Source: Streptomyces sp. CC228A
GTDB taxonomy: Bacteria; Actinomycetota; Actinomycetes; Streptomycetales; Streptomycetaceae
Length of the DNA stretch: 64,000 nt
NCBI RefSeq assembly: GCF_021390935.1
Contig: NZ_JAJPUI010000010.1
Location: 186,001 to 250,000 of the forward strand
Reading direction: 5' to 3'
This document shows positions 18,034 to 26,773 of this stretch, piece by piece (the stretch's first letter is position 1; every line of letters begins with the position of its first letter). The notes under the pieces are model-generated. The model saw only the letters and a program-made list of their open reading frames with translations, had not been told where the DNA came from and made no database searches. Both the position numbers and the translations under genes were made by a program.

Positions 18034-19684
18034 TTGCGCACCTCACTCCGGTCCGTCCGGACGCGCCGCGACACCGCCGCGACCGTGTCGGTCCCCGCCG
18101 CCGCGGCCGCCCTGGCCGTGCTGGCCGCGGTCGCCGCGCCCGCACCCGCGCGCACCGCCGTGGCCTGGACGGCGGCCCTGGCCGCCGTCCTGCTCACCGC
18201 CGCCGCGCTCACCGCCCTGCGCGCCCTGCGGGCCTCCCGCACCGCCCGGGAGGCGTGCGCGCGCGCCGAGGCCACCGCCGCCGAGCTCCGGGCGCGCGCC
18301 GACCACACCGCCGCGGCGCTGAGAGCCGAGGCGGAGCGCTCCGTCGCGGAGGTGCGGGCGCACGCGCACCGGGCCCTCGCCGAGGCCCGCGCACACGCCG
18401 AGCACGCGGTCGCCGCGGCCCGCGCCGAGAGCGAGGAGGCCGCCGCGGCCGCCCGCGCCGAGGCGGACCGGGCCGTCGAGGCGGCCCGCGCCGACGCCGC
18501 GCGCGCCCGGGCGGAGTCCGAGCAGGCGGTCGCCGCCGCCCGTGCCGAGAGCGAGGGCGCCCTCGCCGCCGCCCGCGCCGAGGCGGACCGGGCCCGCGCC
18601 GAGGCGCGCAGCAGCGAGACCGCCCGCACCACCGCGGTCACCGCCTGCGCCAACGCCGCGGCCCGCATGCAGGCCCTGGCGACCGGCATGCTCGCCGAGC
18701 TGCGCGCCATGGAGCACCGGCACACCGACGAGGACGTCCTGCACGACCTGCTGCACCTCGACCACAGGACCGCTCAGGCGGGCCGGCTCGCGGACTCGAT
18801 CGCCGTCCTCACCGGCGCCCGGTCGGGCCGCCGCTGGGCCAAGCCCATCGTGATGGAGTCCATCCTGCGCGGCGCCATGGGGCGCATCGCCGGCTACCAG
18901 CGGATCCGCACGCACTGCACCAGCCGTGCGGCGGTCGCCGGGCACGCCGCCGAGGGCGTGATGCACGCTCTCGCCGAACTCCTCGACAACGCCGCCAACT
19001 TCTCCCCGCCGACCGCCGAGGTCCACGTGTACGTGGAGGAGGTCCCCGCAGGGGTCGTCGTCACCGTCGAGGACAGCGGGCTGGTCATGAGCGACGTGCA
19101 GCTGCGCCGCGCCGAGCAGGCCGTCTGCTGCGACCAGGACTCCGGGCTGTCCGGCCTGTCCGGCACCCGCCTCGGGCTGGCCGTCGTGGGCCGGCTCGCC
19201 CGCAAGCACGGGCTGACGGTGTCCTACCGGCCGTCCGCCCGGGGCGGCACCGGCGCGCTGATGCTGATCCCGCACGAGCTGGTCGTACGGACCCGCGACG
19301 ACGACCGGCTGGGCCGCCTCGCCCTCACCTCCGCCGCGCCTCCCACGGCGCCGGGCGCCTCCGCGCCGCGCGGACTGCCGGCCCCGCCCGCGCCCGCCGT
19401 CCGCACCGCCCCCGCGCCACCGCGCCCCCGCCGCCGCCGGCGGCGCACCGGGCGTCGGCCCCGCCCCGGAGACGCCCGCGGACGGCCAGGAGACCACCGG
19501 CGGCTCCGCGCTGCCCCGGCGGCGGCGCGGCAGCACCCTCGCGGCCGCGCACCCCGACGGGGCGCCCGGCCTGTCACCGGACCGCGCCGACATCCCCGTT
19601 CCCTCCCACGCGCGCGCGGCGGACCGTTTCAGCAGCTTCCGCCAAGCGGTACGCCCCACCACGGAAGGCACCGACCGACGATGA
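18034..19684 (+). CDS. cvnA: Conservon sensor CvnA (histidine-kinase-like ATPase), frame break near C-terminus
   Basis: Membrane sensor of a conservon, the G-protein-like signalling unit of actinomycetes. Two transmembrane stretches occur within the first about 70 residues, followed by a long Ala/Glu/Arg coiled coil and a HATPase_c domain with HALAELLDNAANFSPP (N box) and GLAVVGRLARKHGL. TTG 18034 is chosen for GGAGGG eight bases upstream. The Pro/Ala-rich tail changes frame at about 19415-19440 (one extra base or two missing in C-rich sequence). The correct frame then reads ETPADGQETTGGSALPRRR and SSFRQAVRPTTEGTDRR before TGA at 19682, overlapping cvnB by ATGA. No phospho-acceptor His is apparent, as usual for CvnA. 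Confidence 0.87.
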
Positions 19685-20097
19685 CCGCCACCGCCACCAC
19701 CGACGAGAAGCTCAGCTGGCTGCTGGAGAACCTGCTGGAGCGCACGCCCGACGCCCGCCACGCCCTGGTGCTGTCCCGGGACGGGCTGAAGCTGTGCCGC
19801 ACCGCCGGCCTGTCGGTCGACCAGGCCGACCAGCTCGCGGCGATCGCCGCGGGCATCCAGAGCCTCTCCCAGGGCGCCTCCATGGAGTTCGGCGACGGCT
19901 CGGGCGGGGTCCGCTCGGCGATGGCCGAGTTCTACGGCGGCGTCCTGCTCATCGTCGAGGCCGGGCACGGCGCCCACCTGGCCGTCGTGGCGGCCGACAG
20001 CGCCGACGTCGGTCTCGTCGGGCACAACATGAGCGAGCTCGTCGAGCAGCTCGGGCCGCATCTGACCGCCGCACCCCGCACGAGTTCCCCCTCGTGA
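19681..20097 (+). CDS. cvnB: Conservon roadblock/LC7 protein CvnB
   Basis: A 138-residue roadblock/LC7 protein, the presumed GTPase-activating or regulatory partner of CvnD. It starts TATATTDEKLSWLLENLLERTPDARHALVLSRDGL and has the typical AAIAAGIQSLSQGA and GVLLIVEAGHGAHLAVVA segments. ATG overlaps the cvnA stop and its own stop overlaps the GTG of cvnC (GTGA), fixing both ends. No frame problems. Confidence 0.92.
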   Translation: MTATATTDEKLSWLLENLLERTPDARHALVLSRDGLKLCRTAGLSVDQADQLAAIAAGIQSLSQGASMEFGDGSGGVRSAMAEFYGGVLLIVEAGHGAHLAVVAADSADVGLVGHNMSELVEQLGPHLTAAPRTSSPS

Positions 20098-20462
20098 GCG
20101 GCCCCCGTGCCAGGGACGAGTCCCCCGACCGGCTGTACACGCTCACCGGCGGCCGTACGCGCAGCGGCCCCGACACACCGTTCGACCTGGTCACCCTGGT
20201 GGTGTCGGAGTCCGACCCGACCGCCGGCATGCAGTCGGAGCACGCGGCGATCCTCCTGATGTGCCGGCGGCCCACCGCCGTCGTGGAGATCGCGGCGGAG
20301 CTCGGGCTGCCGGTGAGCATCGTGCGGATCCTGCTGACCGACCTGCTCGGCACGGGCCGGATCAGCGCCCGCCATCCCCGTACGGGCCCCTCGCCCTCCG
20401 CGTACGTCCTTCCCGAACCCGACCTCCTGGAGCAGGTGCTCGTTGGACTCCGCAACCTCTGA
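20094..20462 (+). CDS. cvnC: Conservon DUF742 protein CvnC
   Basis: A 122-residue DUF742 protein with a winged-helix-like body: FDLVTLVV, the span CRRPTAVVEIAAELGLPVSI and VRILLTDLLGTGRIS are all family features. The function inside conservons is unknown, though it is always between the roadblock and GTPase genes. It starts at the GTG overlapping the cvnB stop; its 3' end overlaps the TTG-started cvnD by 20 bp. Confidence 0.9.
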   Translation: MSGPRARDESPDRLYTLTGGRTRSGPDTPFDLVTLVVSESDPTAGMQSEHAAILLMCRRPTAVVEIAAELGLPVSIVRILLTDLLGTGRISARHPRTGPSPSAYVLPEPDLLEQVLVGLRNL

Positions 20463-21093
20463 CCGGGCGGCGCCCGGCCCGCGCACACCGCTCGCCGCCA
20501 CCGCCGACAACGGCCTGAAGATCGTCGTCGTGGGCGGCTTCGGCGTCGGGAAGACCACCCTCGTCCGCTCCGTCAGCGAGATCCGCCCCCTCAACACCGA
20601 GGAGACGATGACCCGGGCCGGCGAGGACGTGGACGACACGACGCAGGTCGCCGCCAAGACGTCCACGACCGTGGCGTTCGACTTCGGCCGCATCACGCTG
20701 GACGCGCGGAACGTGCTGTACCTGTTCGGCGCGCCGGGCCAGGAGCGGTTCTGGTTCCTGTGGGACCGGCTCTTCTCCGGCACCCTCGGCGCGGTCGTCC
20801 TCGTCGACACGCGGCGGCTCGCCGACTCCTGGTACGCGATCGACCGGCTGGAGCACCACGGCATGCCGTTCGTCGTGGCCGTGAACGACTTCGGCGGCCC
20901 CGCGCACACCGAGGAGCAGCTCCGCGAGGCCCTCGACCTGCCCGCCCACGTGCCGCTGCTGGTCTGCGACGCCCGCGAGCGCGCCTCGGGCAAGCAGGTC
21001 CTGCTGACGCTCGTCGAGTACCTCCAGCACCTCCGCTCCCTCCAGTCCCCCCCTTCTCCCACCGCGCGCCTGCAGGAGGCCGGATCCCGATGA
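20443..21093 (+). CDS. cvnD: Conservon small GTPase CvnD
   Basis: A 216-residue Ras-like GTPase: P-loop GGFGVGKTTLV, switch II equivalent LFGAPGQERFWFLWD and the base-recognition region VAVNDFGG (Asn-Asp replaces the usual NKxD). It is thought to signal downstream of the CvnA sensor. The start is the TTG at 20443 (LDSATSDRAAPGPRT), inside the end of cvnC. The TGA is in ATGA overlap with the first P450 gene, so all six genes are coupled. Confidence 0.9.
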   Translation: MDSATSDRAAPGPRTPLAATADNGLKIVVVGGFGVGKTTLVRSVSEIRPLNTEETMTRAGEDVDDTTQVAAKTSTTVAFDFGRITLDARNVLYLFGAPGQERFWFLWDRLFSGTLGAVVLVDTRRLADSWYAIDRLEHHGMPFVVAVNDFGGPAHTEEQLREALDLPAHVPLLVCDARERASGKQVLLTLVEYLQHLRSLQSPPSPTARLQEAGSR

Positions 21094-22328
21094 CGACCGA
21101 GGCCACCACCGAGGGCGCGCCCTTCCCGCTCTCCGGTGACCGCTTCCAGCGCGACCCGGCGGAGCTGTACCGGGAGCTGCGCCGCGAGCACGGCGCCGTC
21201 GCCCCGGTCCTCCTCGACGGCGACGTACCGGCCTGGCTGGTGCTCGACTACCGGGAGCTGCACCAGGTGACGAGCGACCCGGTCCTCTTCAGCCGCGACT
21301 CGGACCTGTGGAACCAGTGGGACCGGATCCCCGAGGACTGGCCGCTGCTGCCGATGATCGGCCGCAAGCAGCCGTCCATCCTGTACACCGTCGGCGAGCG
21401 GCACCGGCAGCGCGCCGGCATGATCGAGACCGCGCTGGAGTCGGTCGACCCGTTCCTGCTGCGCCGGTACGCCGAGGGCTTCGCGGACGAGCTGATCGAC
21501 GCGTTCTGCGGGAAGGGCCGGGCCGACCTCGTCGGGCAGTACGCGATGCTGCTGCCGGTCCGCGTCCTGGTGAAGATCTACGGCGTGCCGGACGACGAGG
21601 GCCCCGGCCTGGTCACCGCGCTCAACGACATGATCGACGGCCGGGAGCGGGCCCTTGAGGGCCAGCAGCACCTGGCGACGTCGATGTACGGGCTGATCCA
21701 CGCGCGGCAGGAGGAGCCCCGCGACGACGTGGTGTCCCGCATGCTGGCCGACACGTCGGGCTTCACGGCCGACGAGATCACCCAGGACCTCATGGTGATG
21801 ATGGCCGCGGGGCACCAGCCGACCGCCGACTGGATCGGCAACTCGCTGCGGCTGATGCTCACCGACGAGCGGTTCGCCGCCTCCCTGTTCGGCGGCCGCA
21901 ACAGCGTCGCCGAGGCGATGAACGAGGTGCTGTGGGCGGACACCCCGACGCAGAACGTCGCCGGGCGCTGGGCGTCCCGCGACACCCACCTGGGCGGCCG
22001 CCGCATCCGCGAGGGCGACCTGCTGCTGCTGGGGCTGGCCGCCGCCAACTCCGACCCGCAGGTCCACGTCGACAGCGCCTCCCTCACCGGGGGCAACAGC
22101 GCCTTCTTCTCCTTCGGGCACGGCGAGCACCGCTGCCCGTTCCCGGCGCAGGAGATCGCCGAGGTCATCGCCCGCACCGGCATCGAAGTGCTGCTCGACC
22201 GGCTGCCGGACATCGACCTCGCCGTACCGGCCGCGACGCTGACCCGGCGCCCCTCGCCGTGGCTGCGCGGACTGACGGGCCTGCCCGTGACGTTCACCCC
22301 CACCCCCGCCCTGGGAGGCACCGCATGA
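21090..22328 (+). CDS. Cytochrome P450, CYP157-like
   Basis: A 412-residue P450 ending the conservon core. The haem-Cys loop is FSFGHGEHRCPFPAQE and the I-helix AAGHQPTADWI. The K-helix ExxR motif is missing: the equivalent position reads NEVLWADTP with Trp where Arg is expected, a trait established for the CYP157 family, whose members sit in conservons next to CYP154. ATG at 21090 overlaps the cvnD stop; its own stop overlaps the next P450 (ATGA). Possibly a binding or partner protein rather than a normal monooxygenase; that is inference. Confidence 0.88.
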   Translation: MTTEATTEGAPFPLSGDRFQRDPAELYRELRREHGAVAPVLLDGDVPAWLVLDYRELHQVTSDPVLFSRDSDLWNQWDRIPEDWPLLPMIGRKQPSILYTVGERHRQRAGMIETALESVDPFLLRRYAEGFADELIDAFCGKGRADLVGQYAMLLPVRVLVKIYGVPDDEGPGLVTALNDMIDGRERALEGQQHLATSMYGLIHARQEEPRDDVVSRMLADTSGFTADEITQDLMVMMAAGHQPTADWIGNSLRLMLTDERFAASLFGGRNSVAEAMNEVLWADTPTQNVAGRWASRDTHLGGRRIREGDLLLLGLAAANSDPQVHVDSASLTGGNSAFFSFGHGEHRCPFPAQEIAEVIARTGIEVLLDRLPDIDLAVPAATLTRRPSPWLRGLTGLPVTFTPTPALGGTA

Positions 22329-23590
22329 CCGGACCCGCCCGCCCCGCCGACACCGCCGCCCCCGGCCGCTGCCCGCTCGCCCTGGACCCGTTCGTGTCGG
22401 ACCTCGCCGGCGAGACCGCCCGGCTGCGCGAGGCCGGCCCGCTCGTCCGGGTCGAACTGCCCGGCGGGGTGCCGGTGTGGGCGGTCACCGGCCACGCGGA
22501 GGCCCGCGCCCTGCTGACCGATCCGCGCGTGGTGAAGGACATCGGCGTGTGGGGCATGTGGCAGCGCGGCGAGATACCGCTGGACTGGCCGCTGATCGGC
22601 CTGGCCAACCCGGGGCGGTCCATGCTGACGGTGGACGGCGAGGAGCACCGCCGCCTGCGGTCCCTCGTCGCCCAGGCGCTCACCCCGCGCCGGGTGGAGC
22701 TGATGCGGGACCGCGTCACCGAGCTGGCGGACGGCCTGCTGGACGCGCTGGCCGCCCGCGACGCCGAGGAGCCGGGCGCGGTCGTCGACCTGAAGGCGCT
22801 GTTCGCCTACCCGCTGCCGATGTACGTGATCAGCGACCTGATGGGCCTCGACGCGGCGGACCACCCGCGGCTGAAGGTGCTGTTCGACAAGTTCTTCTCC
22901 ACGCAGACCCCGCCGGAGGAGGTCGTCGCGACCCTCGGCGAGCTGGCCGCGATGATGGCGAACGTGGTCGCGACCCGCCGCGCCGCCCCGGGCGACGACC
23001 TCACCAGCGCGCTCATCGCCGCGTCCGAGGGCGGCGACCGCCTGACGGACGAGGAGATCGTCTCCACCCTGCAACTGATGGTGGCGGCGGGCCACGAGAC
23101 GACGATCTCCCTCATCGTCAACGCGGTGGTGAACCTGTCGACGCACCCCGAGCAGCTGGAGCTGGTCCGCTCCGGCCGGGTGGGCTGGGACGCGGTGGTC
23201 GAGGAGACGCTGCGCTGGTCCACCCCGACCTCGCACGTGCTGATCCGGTTCGCCACCGAGGACGTGAAGGTGGGCGACGCGGTGCTGCCTGCCGGGGACG
23301 CGCTGATCGTGTCGTACGCGGCGATCGGCCGGGACCGGGAGCAGCACGGCCCCGACGCGGACGTGTTCGACATCACCCGCTCGCCCATCCGGCACATGTC
23401 GTTCGGCCACGGCCCGCACGTCTGCCCCGGCGCCGCGCTGTCCCGTCTGGAGGCCGGCGTCGCCCTGCCCGCGCTGTACGCCCGGTTCCCAGAACTCTCG
23501 CTGGCCGTACCGGCGTCGGAGCTGCGGAACAAGCCGGTCGTCACCCAGAACGACCTGTACGAGCTGCCGGTGCGGCTGCGGCGCGGCTGA
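22325..23590 (+). CDS. Cytochrome P450, CYP154-like
   Basis: A 421-residue class I bacterial P450 with a full motif set: I-helix AAGHETTISLI, ExxR in EETLRWSTP and haem-binding FGHGPHVCPGAALSRLE. CYP154 enzymes hydroxylate steroids, macrolides and other hydrophobic molecules; this one's substrate is unknown. It is translationally coupled to the CYP157-like gene by ATGA and closes the conservon operon before a strong hairpin. No ferredoxin gene lies nearby, so redox partners must come from elsewhere. Confidence 0.9.
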   Translation: MTGPARPADTAAPGRCPLALDPFVSDLAGETARLREAGPLVRVELPGGVPVWAVTGHAEARALLTDPRVVKDIGVWGMWQRGEIPLDWPLIGLANPGRSMLTVDGEEHRRLRSLVAQALTPRRVELMRDRVTELADGLLDALAARDAEEPGAVVDLKALFAYPLPMYVISDLMGLDAADHPRLKVLFDKFFSTQTPPEEVVATLGELAAMMANVVATRRAAPGDDLTSALIAASEGGDRLTDEEIVSTLQLMVAAGHETTISLIVNAVVNLSTHPEQLELVRSGRVGWDAVVEETLRWSTPTSHVLIRFATEDVKVGDAVLPAGDALIVSYAAIGRDREQHGPDADVFDITRSPIRHMSFGHGPHVCPGAALSRLEAGVALPALYARFPELSLAVPASELRNKPVVTQNDLYELPVRLRRG

Positions 23591-23595
23591 TCCCG

Positions 23596-23622
23596 GGGGC
23601 CGCGGGCGGCGCCCGCGGCCCC
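23596..23622 (+). terminator. Terminator of the conservon operon
   Basis: Perfect 12-bp stem GGGGCCGCGGGC / GCCCGCGGCCCC with a 3-nt loop, 5 bp after the last P450 stop. No U-tract, as usual in streptomycetes. Confidence 0.75.
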
Positions 23623-23674
23623 GCATCGATGTCTCACCGGGCGGACACGGCGCTCGGTGAGGCATCGGAGGGGC

Positions 23675-23680
23675 TAGGCT
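23675..23680 (+). promoter_or_regulatory. -10 element of serC (leaderless)
   Basis: TAGGCT ends 6 nt before the GTG of serC and no ribosome-binding site follows, so transcription probably starts at the start codon. Confidence 0.5.
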
Positions 23681-23686
23681 CCCACC

Positions 23687-24805
23687 GTGGCTGAGATCCG
23701 GATTCCCGCTGACATCAAGCCCGCCGACGGCCGTTTCGGTGCGGGCCCCTCCAAGGTGCGGACGGAGGCGCTGGACGCCCTGGCCGCCACCGGCACGTCC
23801 CTGATGGGCACGTCCCACCGCCAGGCCCCGGTGAAGAACCTGGTGGGCGAGGTGCGTACGGGCGTGCGCGACCTGTTCTCGCTGCCCGAGGGGTACGAGG
23901 TCGTCCTCGGCAACGGCGGCTCCACCGCGTTCTGGGACGTCGCGACGCACGGGCTCATCGCGTCCAAGTCCCAGCACCTGTCGTTCGGCGAGTTCTCGTC
24001 CAAGTTCGCGAAGGCCGCCAAGCTGGCGCCGTGGCTGGCCGAGCCGACCGTCATCTCCTCCGAGCCCGGGACGCACCCGCAGCCGCAGGCCGAGGCGGGC
24101 GTCGACGTGTACGCCTTCACCCACAACGAGACCTCCACCGGTGTCGCCGCCCCGATCAAGCGGGTCGCGGGCGCCGACGAGGGCGCGCTGGTCCTCGTGG
24201 ACGCCACGTCCGGTGCGGGCGGCCTGCCGGTCGACATCACCGAGACCGACGTCTACTACTTCGCGCCGCAGAAGTCGTTCGCCGCCGACGGCGGCCTGTG
24301 GATCGGCGTGTTCTCCCCGGCCGCGCTGGAGCGGGCCCGCTCCGTGCACGCCTCGGGCCGCCACGTCCCGGAGTTCTTCTCCCTGCCGACCGCGATCGAC
24401 AACTCGCTGAAGAACCAGACGTACAACACCCCGGCGCTCGCCACGCTGTTCCTGCTGAACGAGCAGCTGAAGTGGATCAACGGCCAGGGCGGCCTCGACT
24501 GGGCCGTGCGCCGCACCGCCGCCTCGTCGCGGACCCTGTACGGCTGGGCCGAGGAGTCCAAGTACGCCACGCCGTTCGTGTCCGACCCGGCCAAGCGCTC
24601 GCAGGTCATCGGCACGATCGACTTCTCCGACGAGGTCGACGCGGCGGCCGTCGCCAAGGCGCTGCGCGCCAACGGCATCGTGGACACCGAGCCGTACCGC
24701 AAGCTCGGCCGCAACCAGCTGCGCATCGCGATGTTCCCGGCGGTGGACCCGGCGGACGTCGAGGCGCTGACGGCCTGCATCGACTACGTCATCGAGCAGC
24801 TCTGA
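23687..24805 (+). CDS. serC: Phosphoserine aminotransferase SerC
   Basis: PLP enzyme converting 3-phosphohydroxypyruvate and glutamate into O-phosphoserine and 2-oxoglutarate in serine biosynthesis. A 372-residue protein of the actinobacterial type: RFGAGPSKVR at residues 15-24, phosphate/substrate region THNETSTGV, DATSGAGG with the PLP-binding Asp, and the Schiff-base Lys in YFAPQKSFAADGG. Cytoplasmic, intact, with a hairpin directly after it. GTG 23687 is preceded only by TAGGCT, suggesting a leaderless mRNA. Both neighbours are unrelated, so it is monocistronic. Confidence 0.95.
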   Translation: MAEIRIPADIKPADGRFGAGPSKVRTEALDALAATGTSLMGTSHRQAPVKNLVGEVRTGVRDLFSLPEGYEVVLGNGGSTAFWDVATHGLIASKSQHLSFGEFSSKFAKAAKLAPWLAEPTVISSEPGTHPQPQAEAGVDVYAFTHNETSTGVAAPIKRVAGADEGALVLVDATSGAGGLPVDITETDVYYFAPQKSFAADGGLWIGVFSPAALERARSVHASGRHVPEFFSLPTAIDNSLKNQTYNTPALATLFLLNEQLKWINGQGGLDWAVRRTAASSRTLYGWAEESKYATPFVSDPAKRSQVIGTIDFSDEVDAAAVAKALRANGIVDTEPYRKLGRNQLRIAMFPAVDPADVEALTACIDYVIEQL

Positions 24806-24822
24806 CCGCTGCCGCACACCGA

Positions 24823-24859
24823 AGGGCCCGGTCCGCCGCCGTCGCGGCGACCGGGCCCT
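24823..24859 (+). terminator. serC terminator
   Basis: Perfect 11-bp stem AGGGCCCGGTC / GACCGGGCCCT with a 15-nt loop, 17 bp after the serC stop. Confidence 0.78.
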
Positions 24860-24967
24860 CGGCGTTTCCCGGCCGCGGCGCGGCCCGTGCCGGACGCTCG
24901 GGACGACCGCCGGGCGGGTGTCGTGCGCGGCCGGTGCGTGCCGCGTCCCGCGCCGCCGCCCCGCGCC

Positions 24968-25867
24968 TCAGGAGGCGCCGGCGCGGTCGCCGGTGTCGAG
25001 GAGTTCCACCGCGCCGCTGAGGTCCTCATGGCCGTGGCCCGCCGCGACCCGGCGCTCCAGCAGGTCCAGGTAGGGCGCCAGCAGTTCGGGGCTGGTGCCC
25101 TGCTCGCGGGCCGTGCGCAGCAGCGTGGTGCCGCCAGCGGCCTGCATGGCGAGGTTGGAGACGACGCCCTTGGCGTAGTCGCCGCTCTGGAGCTGGTCGG
25201 CGGTCTGGTGGGCGAGGCCCGCCATCGCGCCGAGCCACGGCACCAGCAGGTCCGCGAACTCCTTGGGCGCGATGTCCTCCCCGCGGATGAGCGAGAAGGC
25301 GTGCAGGACCCCGCCGAACATGCCGTACATGGCGCTCAGCAGCGCCACGTCGTGCAGCGCGGCGAAGCCCGGGTCCTCGCCGACGTAGGTGGTGGCGGCA
25401 GGGACGGCCAGGGTCTCCCGGTGCTCCTCGAAGAGCGCCCGCGAACCGCTGTAGAAGACGTACGCGCCGGACTCCGGGGCGCCGATCATCGGCGGGACCG
25501 CCATGATGCCCGCGTCCAGGAACCGGGCGCCCGCGGCCTGCGCCCAGGCGGCCCTGGCCCGGCCTTCGGCGGGGGTGCCGGTGGTCAGGTTGACCAGGTC
25601 GCGGCCGGTCAGGTCGGCGCCGTCGAGGGTGTCGCCGAGGGACGCGTCGTCGAGCAGGCAGGCGACGACGAGCCGGTTCGCCGCCACCGCCTCGGCGGCG
25701 CCGGCGGCGACGGTCGCGCCGGCGGCCGCGAGGGCGGCGGTCCGGGCGGGGGTGCGGTTCCAGACGGTGACCCGGTGGCCGGCGGCCAGCCAGGCGCGGC
25801 CGAGAGCGGTGCCCATGTCGCCGGTGCCGAGCAGGGTGAGAGGAGGGCGGGAAGGAGTGTCAGTCAT
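24968..25867 (-). CDS. NAD(P)-binding imine-reductase/6PGDH-like oxidoreductase
   Basis: A 299-residue beta-hydroxyacid-dehydrogenase-like protein, closest in style to imine reductases. The N-terminal Rossmann motif is LLGTGDMGTALGRAWLAAGH followed by VTVWNRT, whose Asn-Arg-Thr favours NADPH. The helical C-terminal domain has LSAMYGMFGGVLHAFSLI where dimer and substrate pocket form. ATG 25867 (MTDTPSRPPL). It is divergent to an HxlR regulator with a clean palindrome between them, so it is most likely that regulator's target. The true substrate (cyclic imine, short hydroxy acid or other) cannot be read from sequence. Confidence 0.82.
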   Translation of the reverse strand: MTDTPSRPPLTLLGTGDMGTALGRAWLAAGHRVTVWNRTPARTAALAAAGATVAAGAAEAVAANRLVVACLLDDASLGDTLDGADLTGRDLVNLTTGTPAEGRARAAWAQAAGARFLDAGIMAVPPMIGAPESGAYVFYSGSRALFEEHRETLAVPAATTYVGEDPGFAALHDVALLSAMYGMFGGVLHAFSLIRGEDIAPKEFADLLVPWLGAMAGLAHQTADQLQSGDYAKGVVSNLAMQAAGGTTLLRTAREQGTSPELLAPYLDLLERRVAAGHGHEDLSGAVELLDTGDRAGAS

Positions 25868-25905
25868 GCCGTTTAGGCTGGTCTGAGGCGTGCGAACGCT
25901 CAAGT

Positions 25906-25923
25906 ACCCACTTGGAAGTGGGT
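25906..25923. promoter_or_regulatory. HxlR operator palindrome
   Basis: ACCCACTT-GG-AAGTGGGT, perfect 8-bp arms, in the divergent promoter region between the imine-reductase-like gene and hxlR. Location and symmetry fit an HxlR-family dimer site. Confidence 0.65.
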
Positions 25924-26002
25924 GGTTACCTTCAGGGAAGCGTGCAGGCAGCGGCCGGCCCAGCACGGCGGGAGCGGCGGGAGGCGGGCGGAGATGGCGG
26001 TC

Positions 26003-26341
26003 ATGCGGCGACCGGAGCCGTACACATGCGGTGTCGACGCGGCGATGGACGTGATCGCAGGCAAGTGGAAGGTCCTCATCCTCTGGGAGCTGCACAGCGC
26101 ACCCCGCCGTTTCGGAGAGTTGCGCCGCCGCATCCCGGGCGTCACCGAGAAGGTGCTCACCTCCCACCTGAGGGAGATGGAGGCCCACGGCATCGTGCAC
26201 CGCGAGGTGTACGACGAGGTGCCGCCCCGCGTCGAGTACTCGCTGACGCCCCGGGGGCAGGCCCTCAACACGGCGCTGGAGCCGCTGAACGCGTGGGGCG
26301 AGGAGCACGTCCTGGCCGGAGGACTGCCGCGGGCCGGCTGA
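26003..26341 (+). CDS. HxlR-family transcriptional regulator
   Basis: A 112-residue winged-helix regulator: CGVDAAMDVIAGKWKVLIL (family signature with the conserved Cys), FGELRRRIPGVTEKVLT for the recognition helix and LTPRGQALNTAL at the end of the wing. HxlR proteins sense quinones, aldehydes or disulfide stress, often through the N-terminal Cys, and regulate a divergent oxidoreductase, as here. ATG 26003 has GGAG nine bases upstream; ATG 25994 in the same frame is possible. The stop codon lies in the first unit of a 37-bp tandem repeat. Confidence 0.88.
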   Translation: MRRPEPYTCGVDAAMDVIAGKWKVLILWELHSAPRRFGELRRRIPGVTEKVLTSHLREMEAHGIVHREVYDEVPPRVEYSLTPRGQALNTALEPLNAWGEEHVLAGGLPRAG

Positions 26342-26486
26342 AGACCCGCGGCAGTGGTACGGCCTCCGCCTCCGCTGACGACCCGCGGCAGTGGTACGGC
26401 CTCCGCCTCCGCTGACGACCCGCGGCAGCGGTACGGGCCTCCTCCTCGGCGACGGCCCGCGGCGGTGGTACGTGCCTCCTTCTCGG
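26338..26486. repeat. 37-bp tandem repeat after hxlR
   Basis: Four units starting near 26338, 26375, 26412 and 26449, each with CTGACGACCCGCGGCAG-type beginnings. The first two are almost identical, later ones decay. The first unit contains the hxlR stop region. Confidence 0.85.
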
Positions 26487-26773
26487 CTGACGACCCGCGC
26501 CCGCAGGCCGTACGGGCCTGGCGCACCCGCCGCCCCGGCCCCCGCCCGGCACTCCCCGCCCGGCACCCCGCCCCGCCGCGCTGCTTGCCCGCCTGCGGCG
26601 GGCGGGGGCGGCGAGCGGGGCCGATAAGCGACCTATCCAGCCGCCCGCGCGGTCCCTACGATCCGAAGCGTTCTCCGGTGCGGACAGAACGGCCCGAACC
26701 GGTTGAATGTTTGACATGTGCACGACCATCTCGGTTGAACCCCCCACTTCGACCGGCAACCGAACGGAGACCC
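26487..26773. promoter_or_regulatory. Intergenic region with possible promoter for the DUF4360 gene
   Basis: C-rich sequence, then an AT-richer stretch with TTGACA at 26711-26716 about 58 bp before the GTG start; the matching -10 is weak. The octamer CGGTTGAA occurs twice (about 26700 and 26733). Confidence 0.35.
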
